A stretch of DNA of 61,652 nucleotides from Gordonia alkanivorans NBRC 16433 (GTDB lineage Bacteria; Actinomycetota; Actinomycetes; Mycobacteriales; Mycobacteriaceae), in contig NZ_BACI01000047.1 of the NCBI RefSeq assembly GCF_000225505.1, positions 1-61,652 of the forward strand. The letters are read 5' to 3'. Position numbers and translations under genes: made by a program. Numbering within the stretch: the first letter of the stretch is position 1; the number at the start of each line of letters is the position of its first letter. Below, piece by piece: positions 1-9,324 of this stretch. The notes under the pieces are model-generated. The model had not been told where the DNA came from, ran no database searches, and worked only from the letters and a program-made list of their open reading frames with translations.

Positions 1-6
1 GTCGAC

Positions 7-48
7 GGTCACGTAATTCCTCAGGGGTCTCCGTCAGGTAATTCCCCA
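7..48. repeat. Direct repeats resembling IS21-family terminal repeats
   Basis: Two 17-base copies sharing the core GTAATTCC lie at 7-23 and 32-48 and differ at three positions. IS21-family elements carry several short repeats near each end, and an istB remnant follows immediately. The pairing suggests these are what is left of the element's terminus. The true end and any target duplication are not visible in the window. Confidence 0.5.
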
Positions 49-95
49 TGCTCGAGCGTGCTTGGGGCCAGCGTAGCTGAGCAGGTCGGTCGGGG

Positions 96-335
96 TCAGG
101 TGGTCTTCTTGGCGGGCGGTCCGGGTCGTTTACGGGGGCGGTAGGACGGGCCGTCCATAAGGATCTGGTGGCTGGTGTTGATGAGCCGGTCGAGCAGTGA
201 TTCGGCGACGACCGGATTGGGAAACAGGGGGTACCAGTCTTTGGGCGCTCTGTTGCTGGTCAGGATCAGCGGTTTGCCGGCGATTGCCCGGTCGGAGACC
301 AGGTCGTAGAGATTATCGGATCCGCGTGTGCGCAA
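96..335 (-). pseudogene. istB: IS21-family IstB ATPase, C-terminal remnant
   Basis: The 79 readable residues match the C-terminal end of IstB, the helper ATPase of IS21 transposition. They include the ITSNRAP-like segment (LILTSNRAP), the W-Y/L-F stretch, and a terminal SYRPRKRP basic tail. Intact IstB is about 250 residues, so the N-terminal two thirds with Walker A and Walker B are missing. The first usable codon is only an internal TTG. Upstream sequence is unrelated to the family, so the element was truncated rather than merely clipped by the window edge. It cannot support transposition. Confidence 0.8.
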
Positions 336-397
336 TGTGCTCGGGCAGAATAGTCCAGGGCCATACGCACCGGGGTGTGTGCGGAATAGTACTGAGG

Positions 398-1465
398 TCA
401 GCGTGCTATTGCACTCAGCGAGCTCGAAGCGGACTCAAGGGACTCGACTAGGTTCAGTTCGAGCTCTGGCATACGGCCGGCCGACATGGCCACTGTTTCC
501 GCGCGAGCGTGCGCGTCGATGTCGCGTTGGACCCCCGCACGAGCGGTGTCGGTCCATGCCTGTGCACAACGGTCGGCGGCCACGGCGAGATCTGCTGTGG
601 CGGGATCTCCTGTTAATCGTGCGATGTCGGCGCATCCGTCGGCGAGCAACCGGCGGAACAGTCCTCCGCCGGTTCCTGCTTTTTCGATGAAGGCGCTCAG
701 GCTGAACAGGAATATCTCGAGCTGGTCTACGGGGAGGTCGGTCCAGGTCGGAATGTCGGCTGCAAGTTGAGCGGCCGCCGCGAGGCCTTCGTCCCCTGCG
801 GCCTGTGCCGTCAGGTCGACGATTCCTGGCTGTGACGGGTGTCGCATACTGGCGGCGGACTGGCGAAACGCTTCCGCGGCCACTTGCGCTAGGTCTGGCA
901 GTTCTTTTGACCACGCGATGCGGTACGTGCAGTGTCGTGTCGGTTGTGGAAATGATGTCGAGGATCGCGCGCGGGCCAGCGCCTCGAGTGAGACCTGTTG
1001 CACCTCGGCGCGGTCATTGTCTACGACGTAGGCGATCTCTTTGGCCTCGTCGTAGCCGATAATCACGATGTCGTGTCGACTCATCTGTAATTGGACCCGC
1101 AGGTATGGCAGCTCAGCGATGTCGCCCCAAACGAGGCTAGGCCTGCCTGCGTCGATCTCGTCGCGGATCCACGACCATCCTTCCTCGGGATCGTCGGTGG
1201 TAAGGATTTGGACCTGTGCACCGAGGCGGCGGGGTAGATCGATCTCGAAGTCGGCGCCTCGTCCTACCAGGTAGAGCGGTGGGACGAGGTCGTTCGATCG
1301 GAGGTAGGACAGTCCCAGAGCGCCACCGAGGGCAAACACCAGGCCTTCATCGGGTGGGCCATCCCATCCCAAACCGTGCCAGTGCAGAAGATCGCGCATT
1401 GCGCCCGAACCACAGTGTCCCCCCATCCGGTGTGGGTAGTCCTCGATCACGGTTGGGCGTCGCAT
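398..1465 (-). CDS. BtrH N-terminal / DUF4872-like protein, papain-like fold
   Basis: A 355-residue protein beginning with the HCGS-A-x2-LL pattern typical of BtrH-like N-terminal domains (named after the butirosin acyltransferase BtrH). Cys18, His131 (RHDIVIIGYD) and Asp149 are placed as a C39/papain-like catalytic triad; this assignment is by pattern only. The C-terminal half is alpha-helical and resembles DUF4872. A GAGGAG ribosome site sits just before the ATG at 1465. It is the last gene of a likely three-gene unit with the ferredoxin reductase and the 37-residue ORF upstream. Family members act as acyl transferases or peptidases, or are uncharacterised. The substrate here is unknown. 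Confidence 0.65.
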   Translation of the reverse strand: MRRPTVIEDYPHRMGGHCGSGAMRDLLHWHGLGWDGPPDEGLVFALGGALGLSYLRSNDLVPPLYLVGRGADFEIDLPRRLGAQVQILTTDDPEEGWSWIRDEIDAGRPSLVWGDIAELPYLRVQLQMSRHDIVIIGYDEAKEIAYVVDNDRAEVQQVSLEALARARSSTSFPQPTRHCTYRIAWSKELPDLAQVAAEAFRQSAASMRHPSQPGIVDLTAQAAGDEGLAAAAQLAADIPTWTDLPVDQLEIFLFSLSAFIEKAGTGGGLFRRLLADGCADIARLTGDPATADLAVAADRCAQAWTDTARAGVQRDIDAHARAETVAMSAGRMPELELNLVESLESASSSLSAIAR

Positions 1466-1489
1466 CCGTACTCCTCACGGCTCAGTCGA

Positions 1490-1603
1490 TCAGGGTTTGG
1501 TTGGGCTGGCAGGTATTTGACGGCGTACGACGCTGAAGGTTTCGTTGATGCTCGCCGTTATTACCTTCTCATCGTGCTCGCGAATCAGCGAGTACAGGGT
1601 CAT
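1490..1603 (-). CDS. Small 37-residue ORF coupled to the ferredoxin reductase gene
   Basis: An ATG at 1603 overlaps the TGA of the upstream reductase gene as ATGA (1600-1603), which favours translational coupling. The frame reads MTLYSLIREHDEKV, continues through a helix-like stretch, and ends in PASPTKP at the TGA at 1490-1492. The BtrH-like gene begins 24 bases later with its own ribosome site. There is no signal peptide, no cysteine and no double-glycine leader. It could be a genuine small protein or peptide substrate, or the stub of a longer helical regulator cut by rearrangement. I do not recognise a family. Confidence 0.35.
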   Translation of the reverse strand: MTLYSLIREHDEKVITASINETFSVVRRQIPASPTKP

Positions 1604-2802
1604 ACCGCTATTGGTGAGCTCAGTTTGGTTCGGTCGGTGGGGAGTTTCTGGGCGATGGCCCGTTTGCTGAACATGAAGTCCCGCGGGCGGTTGATGCAGT
1701 CGGCGGCGAGGAGTTCGCCGGCGCGCAGGTAGAAGCAGGTGAAGTCGCCGTCACGGGTCGGATCGCCGCGCAGGACGGTTTCGTCATACCCCGAATTAAG
1801 ACCGGCAATCTGGAGTTTGTGGTGGTATTGATCCGACCAGAACCATGGAAGCGCGGCAATTTTCCTCTGTTTGCCGCAAATTGTCGCAGCGGCTACCTTG
1901 GCCTGTTCGCCCGCGCTCGGCACGGACTCTAGGCGTATGCGGCGGCCGTATCGGGCCATGTTGTGAATGGCGCAGTCACCGGCGGCCACGATATCGGGGG
2001 CGCTAGTGCGTGCTTGGTCATCGATAACGATGCCGTTGTCCACGGCCAGACCTGCGGCGGCGGCCAAATCGGTGTTCGGCTCAATACCGATGCCGACGAT
2101 GACAAGGTCGGCAGGAATTGATTCACCATCGGCCAGGGCCACCTCCCGGACCCTGCCGACGCCGGACAGGGCCTCCACCAGCGCGTCCGTTCTGATGTTG
2201 ACGCCTTTTCCCGATGGATCCGGTCGAAGAACGCCGACACCTCGGGCGCGGTGACACGCTCGAGGACGCGGCCGGTCGCTTCGAGCACGGTGACCTCCAG
2301 ACCCAGCGCTCGCAACGAGGCCGCCGTCTCGAGACCGATGTAGCCACCCCCGACGATCACGGCGTGACAACCGGGGCTGGCGGCCACCCGGATCCTGGCG
2401 ACAGTCGGCCGCAGTGCGTAGGTAATAGACCCCGGCCAGGTCGGCTCCCGGGGTGAGAAGTCGTCGAGGGCGGGCACCGGTGCACAGCGCGAGCTTGTCG
2501 TAGGGTAGGGCGTCGCCGTTATGTAGGATCACATGACCAGCCGCGCGGTCAACCTTCTCTACTGTTGCATTGAGGAGATGGATGCGCTGCTTGGCGTAGA
2601 AGTCGGGGCTGCGGATCGCGAGGTCGGCGAGGGTGCTGCGGTCCGCGAGGTAGGCCTTCGACAGCGGAAGGCGATGGTAGGGCAGGGCCGACTCGTCTCC
2701 AATTAGGACGATCTCGTCGCTCCACTTTTCCTGGCGCAGGCTGGCCGCGAGCTGGGCGCCGGCGTGGCTAGCCCCGACGATAATGGTTCGCTGCATTGTC
2801 AT
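1600..2802 (-). CDS. Ferredoxin/rubredoxin reductase with two compensating frameshifts
   Basis: An FAD/NAD(P)H-dependent ferredoxin reductase of the P450/dioxygenase electron-transfer type. The N-terminal FAD motif (VGASHAGAQLAASLR), the YHRLPLSK segment, the second FAD motif with ...DIVAAGDCA, and the reductase C-terminal domain are all in frame. Between about 2402 and 2207 the frame is wrong. The expected NADH-binding motif GGGYIGLE is readable only in another frame, after a one-base gain near 2402, and a one-base loss near 2207 (GAAAAGGCG) restores the original frame. About 65 residues are scrambled, so the product as written should be inactive. Start chosen at the MTMQRT methionine; an upstream ATG at 2841 is possible. 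It may be a decaying gene or a sequencing artefact. Confidence 0.7.
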   Translation of the reverse strand: MTMQRTIIVGASHAGAQLAASLRQEKWSDEIVLIGDESALPYHRLPLSKAYLADRSTLADLAIRSPDFYAKQRIHLLNATVEKVDRAAGHVILHNGDALPYDKLALCTGARPRRLLTPGADLAGVYYLRTAADCRQDPGGRQPRLSRRDRRGWLHRSRDGGLVASAGSGGHRARSDRPRPRACHRARGVGVLRPDPSGKGVNIRTDALVEALSGVGRVREVALADGESIPADLVIVGIGIEPNTDLAAAAGLAVDNGIVIDDQARTSAPDIVAAGDCAIHNMARYGRRIRLESVPSAGEQAKVAAATICGKQRKIAALPWFWSDQYHHKLQIAGLNSGYDETVLRGDPTRDGDFTCFYLRAGELLAADCINRPRDFMFSKRAIAQKLPTDRTKLSSPIAV

Positions 2803-2862
2803 GTTCTCGATTTCGGGGTGAGGCGGACGGGACTGCTGCACGGATAGGTGACTGTTGGGGTG

Positions 2863-3085
2863 TCATGCCGCGGTAGCGGCGGTGTTGATCATTGCTTCGA
2901 ACTCGACTGGCGTCAACCGGCCCAGGCGGGATTGGCGGCGCCGGCGGTGGTAGGTCCGTTCGATCCAGGTTACGATCGCGATCCTCAGCTGTTCACGGGT
3001 GTCCCAGCGCTGGCGGTCGAGGACGTTGCGTTGCAGAAGCGCGAAGAAACTCTCCATCGCCGCGTTGTCGCCGCAGGCTCCCCCT
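2863..3085 (-). pseudogene. IS3-family transposase OrfB, C-terminal remnant
   Basis: About 75 residues of the end of an IS3-type DDE transposase. They start at the GDNAAMESFF segment carrying the last catalytic glutamate region, followed by LLQRNVLDR and ending with the R-RR-QSRLGRLTPVEFE tail typical of the family. The rest of OrfB and all of OrfA are absent. On its 5' side the frame runs directly into the truncated rhodanese gene near 3080-3090, so the element end or a later deletion lies there. It is non-functional. Confidence 0.8.
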
Positions 3086-3583
3086 CGCGGTACCGGATGC
3101 GACGTCGTCGATCGTGGCGAGCGGGAGGTTCCCGCCGGTCAGCGTGACCTTTCCGGCGCGGGGCCGTCCGCCGTCGCCGGTCGTCGTGCGCAGGCCCTCG
3201 GCGGTCCAGGCGGCGAGACCACCGTCGAGCAGTCGCACGTCGGCGAGCCCGGCCCAGCGCAGCAACCACCATGCACGGGCCGCGGCCAGGTTGCCCGAGT
3301 CGTCGTAGACCACGACCGGGACGCCGTCGGTGATCCCCCAGCTCCGCGCGGCGGCCTGGAGGTCCTCGATCGCGGGGATGGGGTGTCGGCCCCCGACGGC
3401 TCCGGACGGTGGTGCGGCGAGTTCGGTGTCGAGGTCGGCGTACACCGCGCCGGGGATGTGGCCGTCCCGGTAGGCCTCGCGACCGTCGAAGTCGCCGAGT
3501 TGCCACCGTACGTCGAGGACCACCGGCGGCGTCCCGAGCAGCATCTCGGCCAGGTCGAGCGGGGTGACGAGTACATCGCTCAT
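3086..3583 (-). pseudogene. Rhodanese-type sulfurtransferase, truncated by IS3 remnant
   Basis: The first about 165 residues match a two-domain thiosulfate/3-mercaptopyruvate sulfurtransferase. The non-catalytic N-terminal domain is present, with VVLDVRWQLG, GHIPGAVYADLD, HPIP and VVYDDSGN..AAARAWWLLRW. Family proteins run about 275-300 residues and carry the catalytic cysteine in the second domain, which is missing here. After ...IDDVASGT the frame becomes IS3-derived sequence. The ATG at 3583 is well placed. The gene is very probably inactive. Confidence 0.75.
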
Positions 3584-3699
3584 GTCGGTCAGCCTATCGA
3601 CGCTCGCTCCACACCCCGGCGAAGGCCTGTCGGCCGCGATGCGAGAATGAGGCGGTCCGCACCTGCGGACGACTCTCCGCGATTCACAGGGGGCCTTTG

Positions 3700-4875
3700 G
3701 TGGCGCTGTTCCTGGCCGTGCTGGTTCCGGCGGTCTTCTTCGGTCTGATCACCTTCTGGCTGCACCGCCGGATCGTCCGCGCCACCGCACTCCCCCGACC
3801 GTGGTCGGGCGTCGCCGACGTCGCGCTCACCGTGATGTGGGCACTGGCGGTCATCGGGTTCGCCAGTGGCCGATCGCTGGACCCGTCGTGGGCGCGGCCG
3901 ATCGGCTCGGTGGGCCTCATCTGGATCGGCATGGTCTTCTACCTGTTCCTCGGCCTGGCGATCATCGGACTGATCTCGTTCGGGGCGAACATCATTCGCC
4001 GGATTCGACGACGCCGGACCGGGACAGACGAGACGACCGACGCGGCCGCGCGCAGACTGCACCGCATGCGGATCGCGACAGCGGCCGTGGTAGTCGTGGC
4101 GCTCGGGGTCACCGGGTATGGCGTCTTCGAGGCGTCCCGGCCACAGGTGACCGAGGTCAGCGCGACATTCGACGGCCTGCCACCGCAGTTCGACGGACTC
4201 CGCATCGCCGTGGTCTCCGACCTCCACGTCGGGCCCGCGCGCGATGCCTCGTTCACCCGGCGCGTCGTCGACGAGATCAACGCGCAGAACCCCGATCTGG
4301 TGTTGCTGGTCGGAGACCTCACCGACGGCACGATCCCCTACGTCCGCGACACCCTGGAACCGCTCGCCGATCTCCGCGCACCGCTCGGGGTGTTCGGCGT
4401 CAGCGGAAACCACGAGTACTACTCCGACGACGGCGGCAGATGGCTCGACGTGTGGGAGGAATACGGCATACGGACGCTGCGGAACTCGCGGGTCCCGCTG
4501 ACCGTCGACGGCGCGACCATCCAGCTCGCCGGCGTGCACGATGCCACCGCACCGGACCCGTACGAGCCGGATCTCACTGCAGCGCTAGAGGGTTCGTCGC
4601 CCGACGACTTCGTCCTGCTCCTCGCCCATCAGCCCAAGCAGGCCGTCGAGGCCTCCGACCTCGGCGTCGAGCTCCAGTTCTCCGGCCACACCCACGGTGG
4701 GCAGATGTGGCCGATCCGCTATCTCGTTCCGTTGCAACAGCCTTCGGTCCTCGGCCTGGATCGGATCGGGAACACCGTGCTGTACACGACCCGCGGTGCC
4801 GGCGCGTGGGATCCGCCGGTGCGAGTTCTCGCGCCGCCGGAGATCACCATGTTCACGCTACGGGCGACACCGTGA
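3700..4875 (+). CDS. Membrane-anchored metallophosphoesterase
   Basis: A 391-residue protein with about four N-terminal membrane segments, then a calcineurin-like phosphoesterase domain, likely facing outward. The metal-binding motifs occur in order: SDLHVGP, VGDLTDG, SGNHEYY, LAHQP and GHTHGGQ. This layout matches the YkuE/YaeI-like phosphoesterases, whose substrates are mostly unknown (lipid-linked phosphates in some members). The GTG at 3700 is preferred because AGGGGG lies six bases upstream; a TTG one codon earlier is also open. The next gene follows by 21 bases and is probably co-transcribed. Confidence 0.85.
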   Translation: MALFLAVLVPAVFFGLITFWLHRRIVRATALPRPWSGVADVALTVMWALAVIGFASGRSLDPSWARPIGSVGLIWIGMVFYLFLGLAIIGLISFGANIIRRIRRRRTGTDETTDAAARRLHRMRIATAAVVVVALGVTGYGVFEASRPQVTEVSATFDGLPPQFDGLRIAVVSDLHVGPARDASFTRRVVDEINAQNPDLVLLVGDLTDGTIPYVRDTLEPLADLRAPLGVFGVSGNHEYYSDDGGRWLDVWEEYGIRTLRNSRVPLTVDGATIQLAGVHDATAPDPYEPDLTAALEGSSPDDFVLLLAHQPKQAVEASDLGVELQFSGHTHGGQMWPIRYLVPLQQPSVLGLDRIGNTVLYTTRGAGAWDPPVRVLAPPEITMFTLRATP

Positions 4876-4896
4876 CGTTGCGCGTACGCTCGCACG

Positions 4897-5772
4897 ATGA
4901 CCGAGTTCACGGTGGATGTCGGCGGGCGAGGCGTACGTGCACGGACAGTGGGTGAGGCGAGCGCACCGACGATCGTCCACTTCCACGGAACGCCGGGTTC
5001 CCGCCTCGAACTCACATTCGGCGACGAGATGTCCCGGCAGCGGGGCGTCCGGGTCGTCAGTTTCGATCGTCCCGGATACGGGTTGTCCGATCCGGCACCC
5101 ATCGGCCTCTCGGCCGTCGCCCGAGATGCCGAGGCGCTGGCGGATCATCTTGACCTGGACCGGTTCGCGGTATTCGGCTGGTCGGGCGGCGGTCCGTTCG
5201 CGCTGGCCACAGCGGCAGCGCTACCCGCTCGGGTACGACGTGTCGGTTTGTCCGGCTGCCCCGGGCCCGCCCTCGAAATACCAAGCGTACGTGAGCAACT
5301 CAACGACAACGACATCCAGGCACTTTCCCATCTCCCGGGAGACCCCGGACGTGCCGCCCAGATCTTCCTGGACGGAAACCGGGAACTACTCGACGCAATG
5401 GTGTCCGTGCGAACCGATCCCGATGCGCCCTGGGTCGAATGGATGTGGGGCGCCAGCGATCCGGCGGTCATCACCGAGGCCCCGGTCCGTCGGGCGCTCT
5501 TCGAATCCTTCGCCGAGGCGATGAAGCAGGGTCCCGATTCGATCGCGTGGGACAACGTCGCGTTCGTCGGCCCCTGGGACTTTCGTCTCTCCGAGGTTTC
5601 CGCACCAGTTCACCTCTGGTACGGCGCTGACGATACGACGGCAATCCCCGCCGTCGGAGAGTGGCTCGCAGGTCGACTCCCGGATGCCGAGCTTTCCGTG
5701 TACCCCGGTGAAGGACATCTTGTCCCGTTTCGGCACTGGGCTGCGATGCTGTCCACGCTGACCGGCAGGTGA
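4897..5772 (+). CDS. Alpha/beta-fold hydrolase
   Basis: A 291-residue alpha/beta hydrolase. Visible elements are the oxyanion-loop HFHGTPGSR, the nucleophile elbow GWSGGG, an acid residue in YGADDTTAIP and the terminal histidine in GEGHLVPF. The architecture resembles small hydrolases such as lactonases, esterases or proline iminopeptidase-like enzymes. Nothing identifies the substrate. It follows the phosphoesterase gene closely on the same strand and ends before a strong stem-loop that separates it from the convergent cat operon. Confidence 0.8.
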   Translation: MTEFTVDVGGRGVRARTVGEASAPTIVHFHGTPGSRLELTFGDEMSRQRGVRVVSFDRPGYGLSDPAPIGLSAVARDAEALADHLDLDRFAVFGWSGGGPFALATAAALPARVRRVGLSGCPGPALEIPSVREQLNDNDIQALSHLPGDPGRAAQIFLDGNRELLDAMVSVRTDPDAPWVEWMWGASDPAVITEAPVRRALFESFAEAMKQGPDSIAWDNVAFVGPWDFRLSEVSAPVHLWYGADDTTAIPAVGEWLAGRLPDAELSVYPGEGHLVPFRHWAAMLSTLTGR

Positions 5773-5799
5773 GTCGCAAACCCGTGAACGAGGCGCGAC

Positions 5800-5827
5800 A
5801 CCGCCCGCGACGACCGTCGCGGGCGGT
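5800..5827. terminator. Stem-loop between convergent hydrolase and catC genes
   Basis: A 13-base inverted repeat (ACCGCCCGCGACG and its complement) has a minimal loop. It sits between the stop of the hydrolase gene and the end of catC. A short T-run follows on the plus strand. It can serve as a terminator in both directions. Confidence 0.6.
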
Positions 5828-5838
5828 TTGCGTCTGCG

Positions 5839-6119
5839 TCAGGCGTTGACGTCCGACGGGTGCGTCGCGAGCGGTGTCACCTTGATGTCCATGTACGGGA
5901 ACAACGGGAGACCCGACAGGAGCATGTGCAGCTCGTCGTTGGACTCGACGTCGAAGATCGAGTAGTTCGAGTACTCACCGACGATGCGCCAGATGTGCGG
6001 CCACTTGCCGGAACGCTGCAGATCCTGGGAGTACGCCTTCTCCCGGACGACGGTGTCTGCCCGTACGTCCGGGTCGAGATCGTCGGGGATGTTGACGTCC
6101 ATCCGAACGTGGAACAGCA

Positions 6120-6120
<1 letters not shown>
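5839..6120 (-). CDS. catC: Muconolactone delta-isomerase
   Basis: A 93-residue protein of the CatC family, starting MLFHVRMDVNIP, with the WRIVGEYSN and SIFDVESNDELH segments and the PYMDIKVTPLATHP tail. The length is typical. It isomerises muconolactone to 3-oxoadipate enol-lactone in the cytoplasm, linking CatB to PcaD. Its ATG overlaps the catA stop codon by one base (TGATG), so it is probably translationally coupled. It is the last gene of the catR-catB-catA-catC run. Confidence 0.93.
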
Positions 6121-7049
<929 letters not shown>

Positions 7050-8153
7050 TCAGTTGTCGGTTCGGTAGCGTTCGAGTTTGTCCGGGTCGATCTCGAAGCC
7101 GATACCCGGAGCCGTGGACCGACACAGGTGGCCGTCTCGGATCTGCAGGGGCTCGGTCAGCAGGTCGTCGCTCATGTCGAGGAAGTTCGACAGCTCGCCC
7201 GCGTAGCGCGAGGTCAGTTCGAAGGCACTGCCGAAGGCGAGCGCGCACGCTGTGCCGACCTGACCGTCGACCTGGTTGCCCATGACCACCGGGATGCCGA
7301 GCCCCTCGGCGAGGTGGTGGGTCCGGCGCGAGGTGGTGAAGCCGGTCCGCGCGGTCTTGATGCTGATCGCGGTGGCGGAGCGTCCGAGGATCTCCCGGGT
7401 GACGTCGGCCGACGTGGGCACCGACTCGTCGGCGATGAACGGGACGTCGAGTTGCTCCACGAGCCAGCGTCGGCCCATCACATCGGCTGCGTCGCAGAGT
7501 TCTTCGGCGAACAGCAGGTCGAGGTCGGACATCTCCTTCATGGCTCGGGCCGACTCCGCGGCGGTCCAGCCGCGGTTGCCGTCGACGTAGAGCTCGATCT
7601 CGGCGCCGAACCGTTCGCGCAATGCCCGGACCACGGCGGTGTCGAGGCCCACCGGGTGCCTGCCGACCTTCACCTTGAAGGTTCGGATGCCGTAGGTCTC
7701 GACCATCTTCTCGGCCTCGGCGACCATCTTCGCGGGCTCGGCGAAACCGAGCATGTGGCTGACGCGCAACCGGTCGGTGAACCCGCCGAGCATGTCGCCC
7801 ACGGGAAGCCCCAGGGTCTTGCCCAACGCATCCCAGATCGCCATGTCGACAGCTGATTTGGCAGCCGGGTTGCCGATCGTCCGCGCCAGCCGGGCGGCGA
7901 CCACCTCACGTTCGAGCAGCGTGAGTCCGACGATCGCCGGGGCGAAGATCGTGTTGACGACGGTGATGATGCCGTCCTGGGTCTCTCCGTAGGTGAACGG
8001 CCGAGGCGGCGCTTCCGCGACGCCGACCACGCCGGTGTCGGTGTGTACACGGACCAGCACGTGATTGGCCACGTGCACCTCGCCCGAGGCGAACCTCAGC
8101 GGTTTCACGTACGGGATCGCGAATGGAATCGCGTCCACTCGGGTGATCTTCAT
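7050..8153 (-). CDS. catB: Muconate cycloisomerase
   Basis: A 367-residue enolase-superfamily enzyme converting cis,cis-muconate to muconolactone. The catalytic K-x-K is Lys160-Val-Lys162. Metal ligands fit Asp191 (YVDGN), Glu217 (FAEE) and Asp242 (IADES). Length and motifs are standard for muconate-lactonising enzymes. Its ATG overlaps the catR stop as ATGA (8150-8153), so catR and catB are co-transcribed and coupled, which ties regulator level to the enzyme message. Confidence 0.94.
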   Translation of the reverse strand: MKITRVDAIPFAIPYVKPLRFASGEVHVANHVLVRVHTDTGVVGVAEAPPRPFTYGETQDGIITVVNTIFAPAIVGLTLLEREVVAARLARTIGNPAAKSAVDMAIWDALGKTLGLPVGDMLGGFTDRLRVSHMLGFAEPAKMVAEAEKMVETYGIRTFKVKVGRHPVGLDTAVVRALRERFGAEIELYVDGNRGWTAAESARAMKEMSDLDLLFAEELCDAADVMGRRWLVEQLDVPFIADESVPTSADVTREILGRSATAISIKTARTGFTTSRRTHHLAEGLGIPVVMGNQVDGQVGTACALAFGSAFELTSRYAGELSNFLDMSDDLLTEPLQIRDGHLCRSTAPGIGFEIDPDKLERYRTDN

Positions 8154-9097
8154 CTTTCATCTCCAAACTGGGCACTGAGCTGAGCGTCGAGGTCGCGCGG
8201 GTCGGCGTCGGCCGAACCGGTTGCGAAAGCGGATGCGATGACATCGGCGACCGCGCCGACCACCGGGTTCTCGACACCGGTTTTCCAGGCCAGTGCGACC
8301 TCCACGGTGTCGGCGTCGGCGAGGTCGCGGACGACGAGCCCGTCCAGCGGGAGGGCTCGTACGGAGGCCGGCAGGACGGCAACCCCGAGTCCGGCGGCCA
8401 CCAGCGCGAGCAACACCGGGGTACCGGATGCCTGATACGCCCGCCGGGGAACGAATCCGGCTGCGCGACAAGCCTTCACCACCGCGTCATTGACCGCCGA
8501 GTCCCGGCTGTCGTACATCACGAACGACTCACTTCGAAGGTCCGCCACCGACACCACGGGCTCGATGGCGAGCCGGTGATCGATCGAGGCGGCGAGCACC
8601 AGCTGTTCGACGTCGATCACCCGGGACTCGATGTCTTCCCCGGTCGCCGGCGGACGGAGGATGCCGAGATCGATCGCACCGGCGCGCAGAGCGTTGCACT
8701 GCCCCGGTGTCAGCATGTCGGCTCGGATGTCGAGGTCGACGTCCGGTAGTTCACGCTTGACGATGCGAGCGATACGGGGCAGATGAGAGAACGCGGCGAT
8801 TCCGGTGAGACCGAGACGCACCAGGCCGCTCCGCCCCGCCGCTATCCGCCGAACCCCGTCGACGGCATCGTCGACGCCGGCCAGGACGCGCTCGGCCTGC
8901 TCCTTGAGATATGCGCCCGCAGGGGTCAGAGACACCTGGCGCGTGGTGCGCACGAACAGCGTGACGTCGAGTTCCGCCTCGAGCTGACGGATGGCGTAGG
9001 ACAGAGCCGGCTGGGCCACGTGCAGAGTCGCCGCGGCCTGCCCGAAGTGGCAGGTCTCGGCGACGGCTGCGAAGTAGCGCAGGTGCCTCAGCTCCAT
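8150..9097 (-). CDS. catR: LysR-family regulator of the cat/ben genes
   Basis: A 315-residue LysR-type regulator. The N-terminal winged HTH (MELRHLRYFAAVAETCHFGQAA...ALSYAIRQLE) is followed by a periplasmic-binding-like effector domain. CatR/BenM proteins bind muconate or benzoate and activate cat and ben genes. The gene leads the cat operon, lies divergent to benA, and has a matching TTGAT-N11-ATCAA box in the intergenic region. Effector identity is inferred. The name catR rests on position and family. It is unusual in being first in the operon and overlapping catB. Confidence 0.85.
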   Translation of the reverse strand: MELRHLRYFAAVAETCHFGQAAATLHVAQPALSYAIRQLEAELDVTLFVRTTRQVSLTPAGAYLKEQAERVLAGVDDAVDGVRRIAAGRSGLVRLGLTGIAAFSHLPRIARIVKRELPDVDLDIRADMLTPGQCNALRAGAIDLGILRPPATGEDIESRVIDVEQLVLAASIDHRLAIEPVVSVADLRSESFVMYDSRDSAVNDAVVKACRAAGFVPRRAYQASGTPVLLALVAAGLGVAVLPASVRALPLDGLVVRDLADADTVEVALAWKTGVENPVVGAVADVIASAFATGSADADPRDLDAQLSAQFGDER

Positions 9098-9207
9098 GAC
9101 TCGTCTTTTCTCGTAGAACCCCGTCGCCGGTCATCAAGTGTGACCGCGACCACGCATTACACGGTAAAGGTCGAATACATACAAGACAAAGACATTTGCA
9201 GACCGCA

Positions 9208-9228
9208 TTGATCGCAGCTGTTTATCAA
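9208..9228. promoter_or_regulatory. LysR-type box in catR-benA intergenic region
   Basis: The arms TTGAT (9208-9212) and ATCAA (9224-9228) form a perfect inverted repeat with an 11-base spacer, the classical T-N11-A LysR box. The spacer itself contains CAGCTG. It lies just upstream of the proposed benA promoter, where an activating LysR protein would bind. The same arms and spacing recur upstream of the pca regulator at 20435-20455. Confidence 0.7.
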
Positions 9229-9236
9229 TCGGATGC

Positions 9237-9265
9237 TTGGTCAGGACTGGCCATTGCCCTAGTGT
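9237..9265 (+). promoter_or_regulatory. Candidate benA promoter
   Basis: TTGGTC (9237-9242) and TAGTGT (9260-9265) are separated by 17 bases, a fair match to a housekeeping-sigma promoter. The LysR box ends eight bases upstream of the -35. The benA ATG is 60 bases downstream, with TGGAGG as ribosome site. The start point is not known. Confidence 0.45.
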
Positions 9266-9324
9266 GATCGGCACCACGTGGGTGCGACAGTGCAACGAGC
9301 AGCCAAAATCTGGAGGTACAGCAC

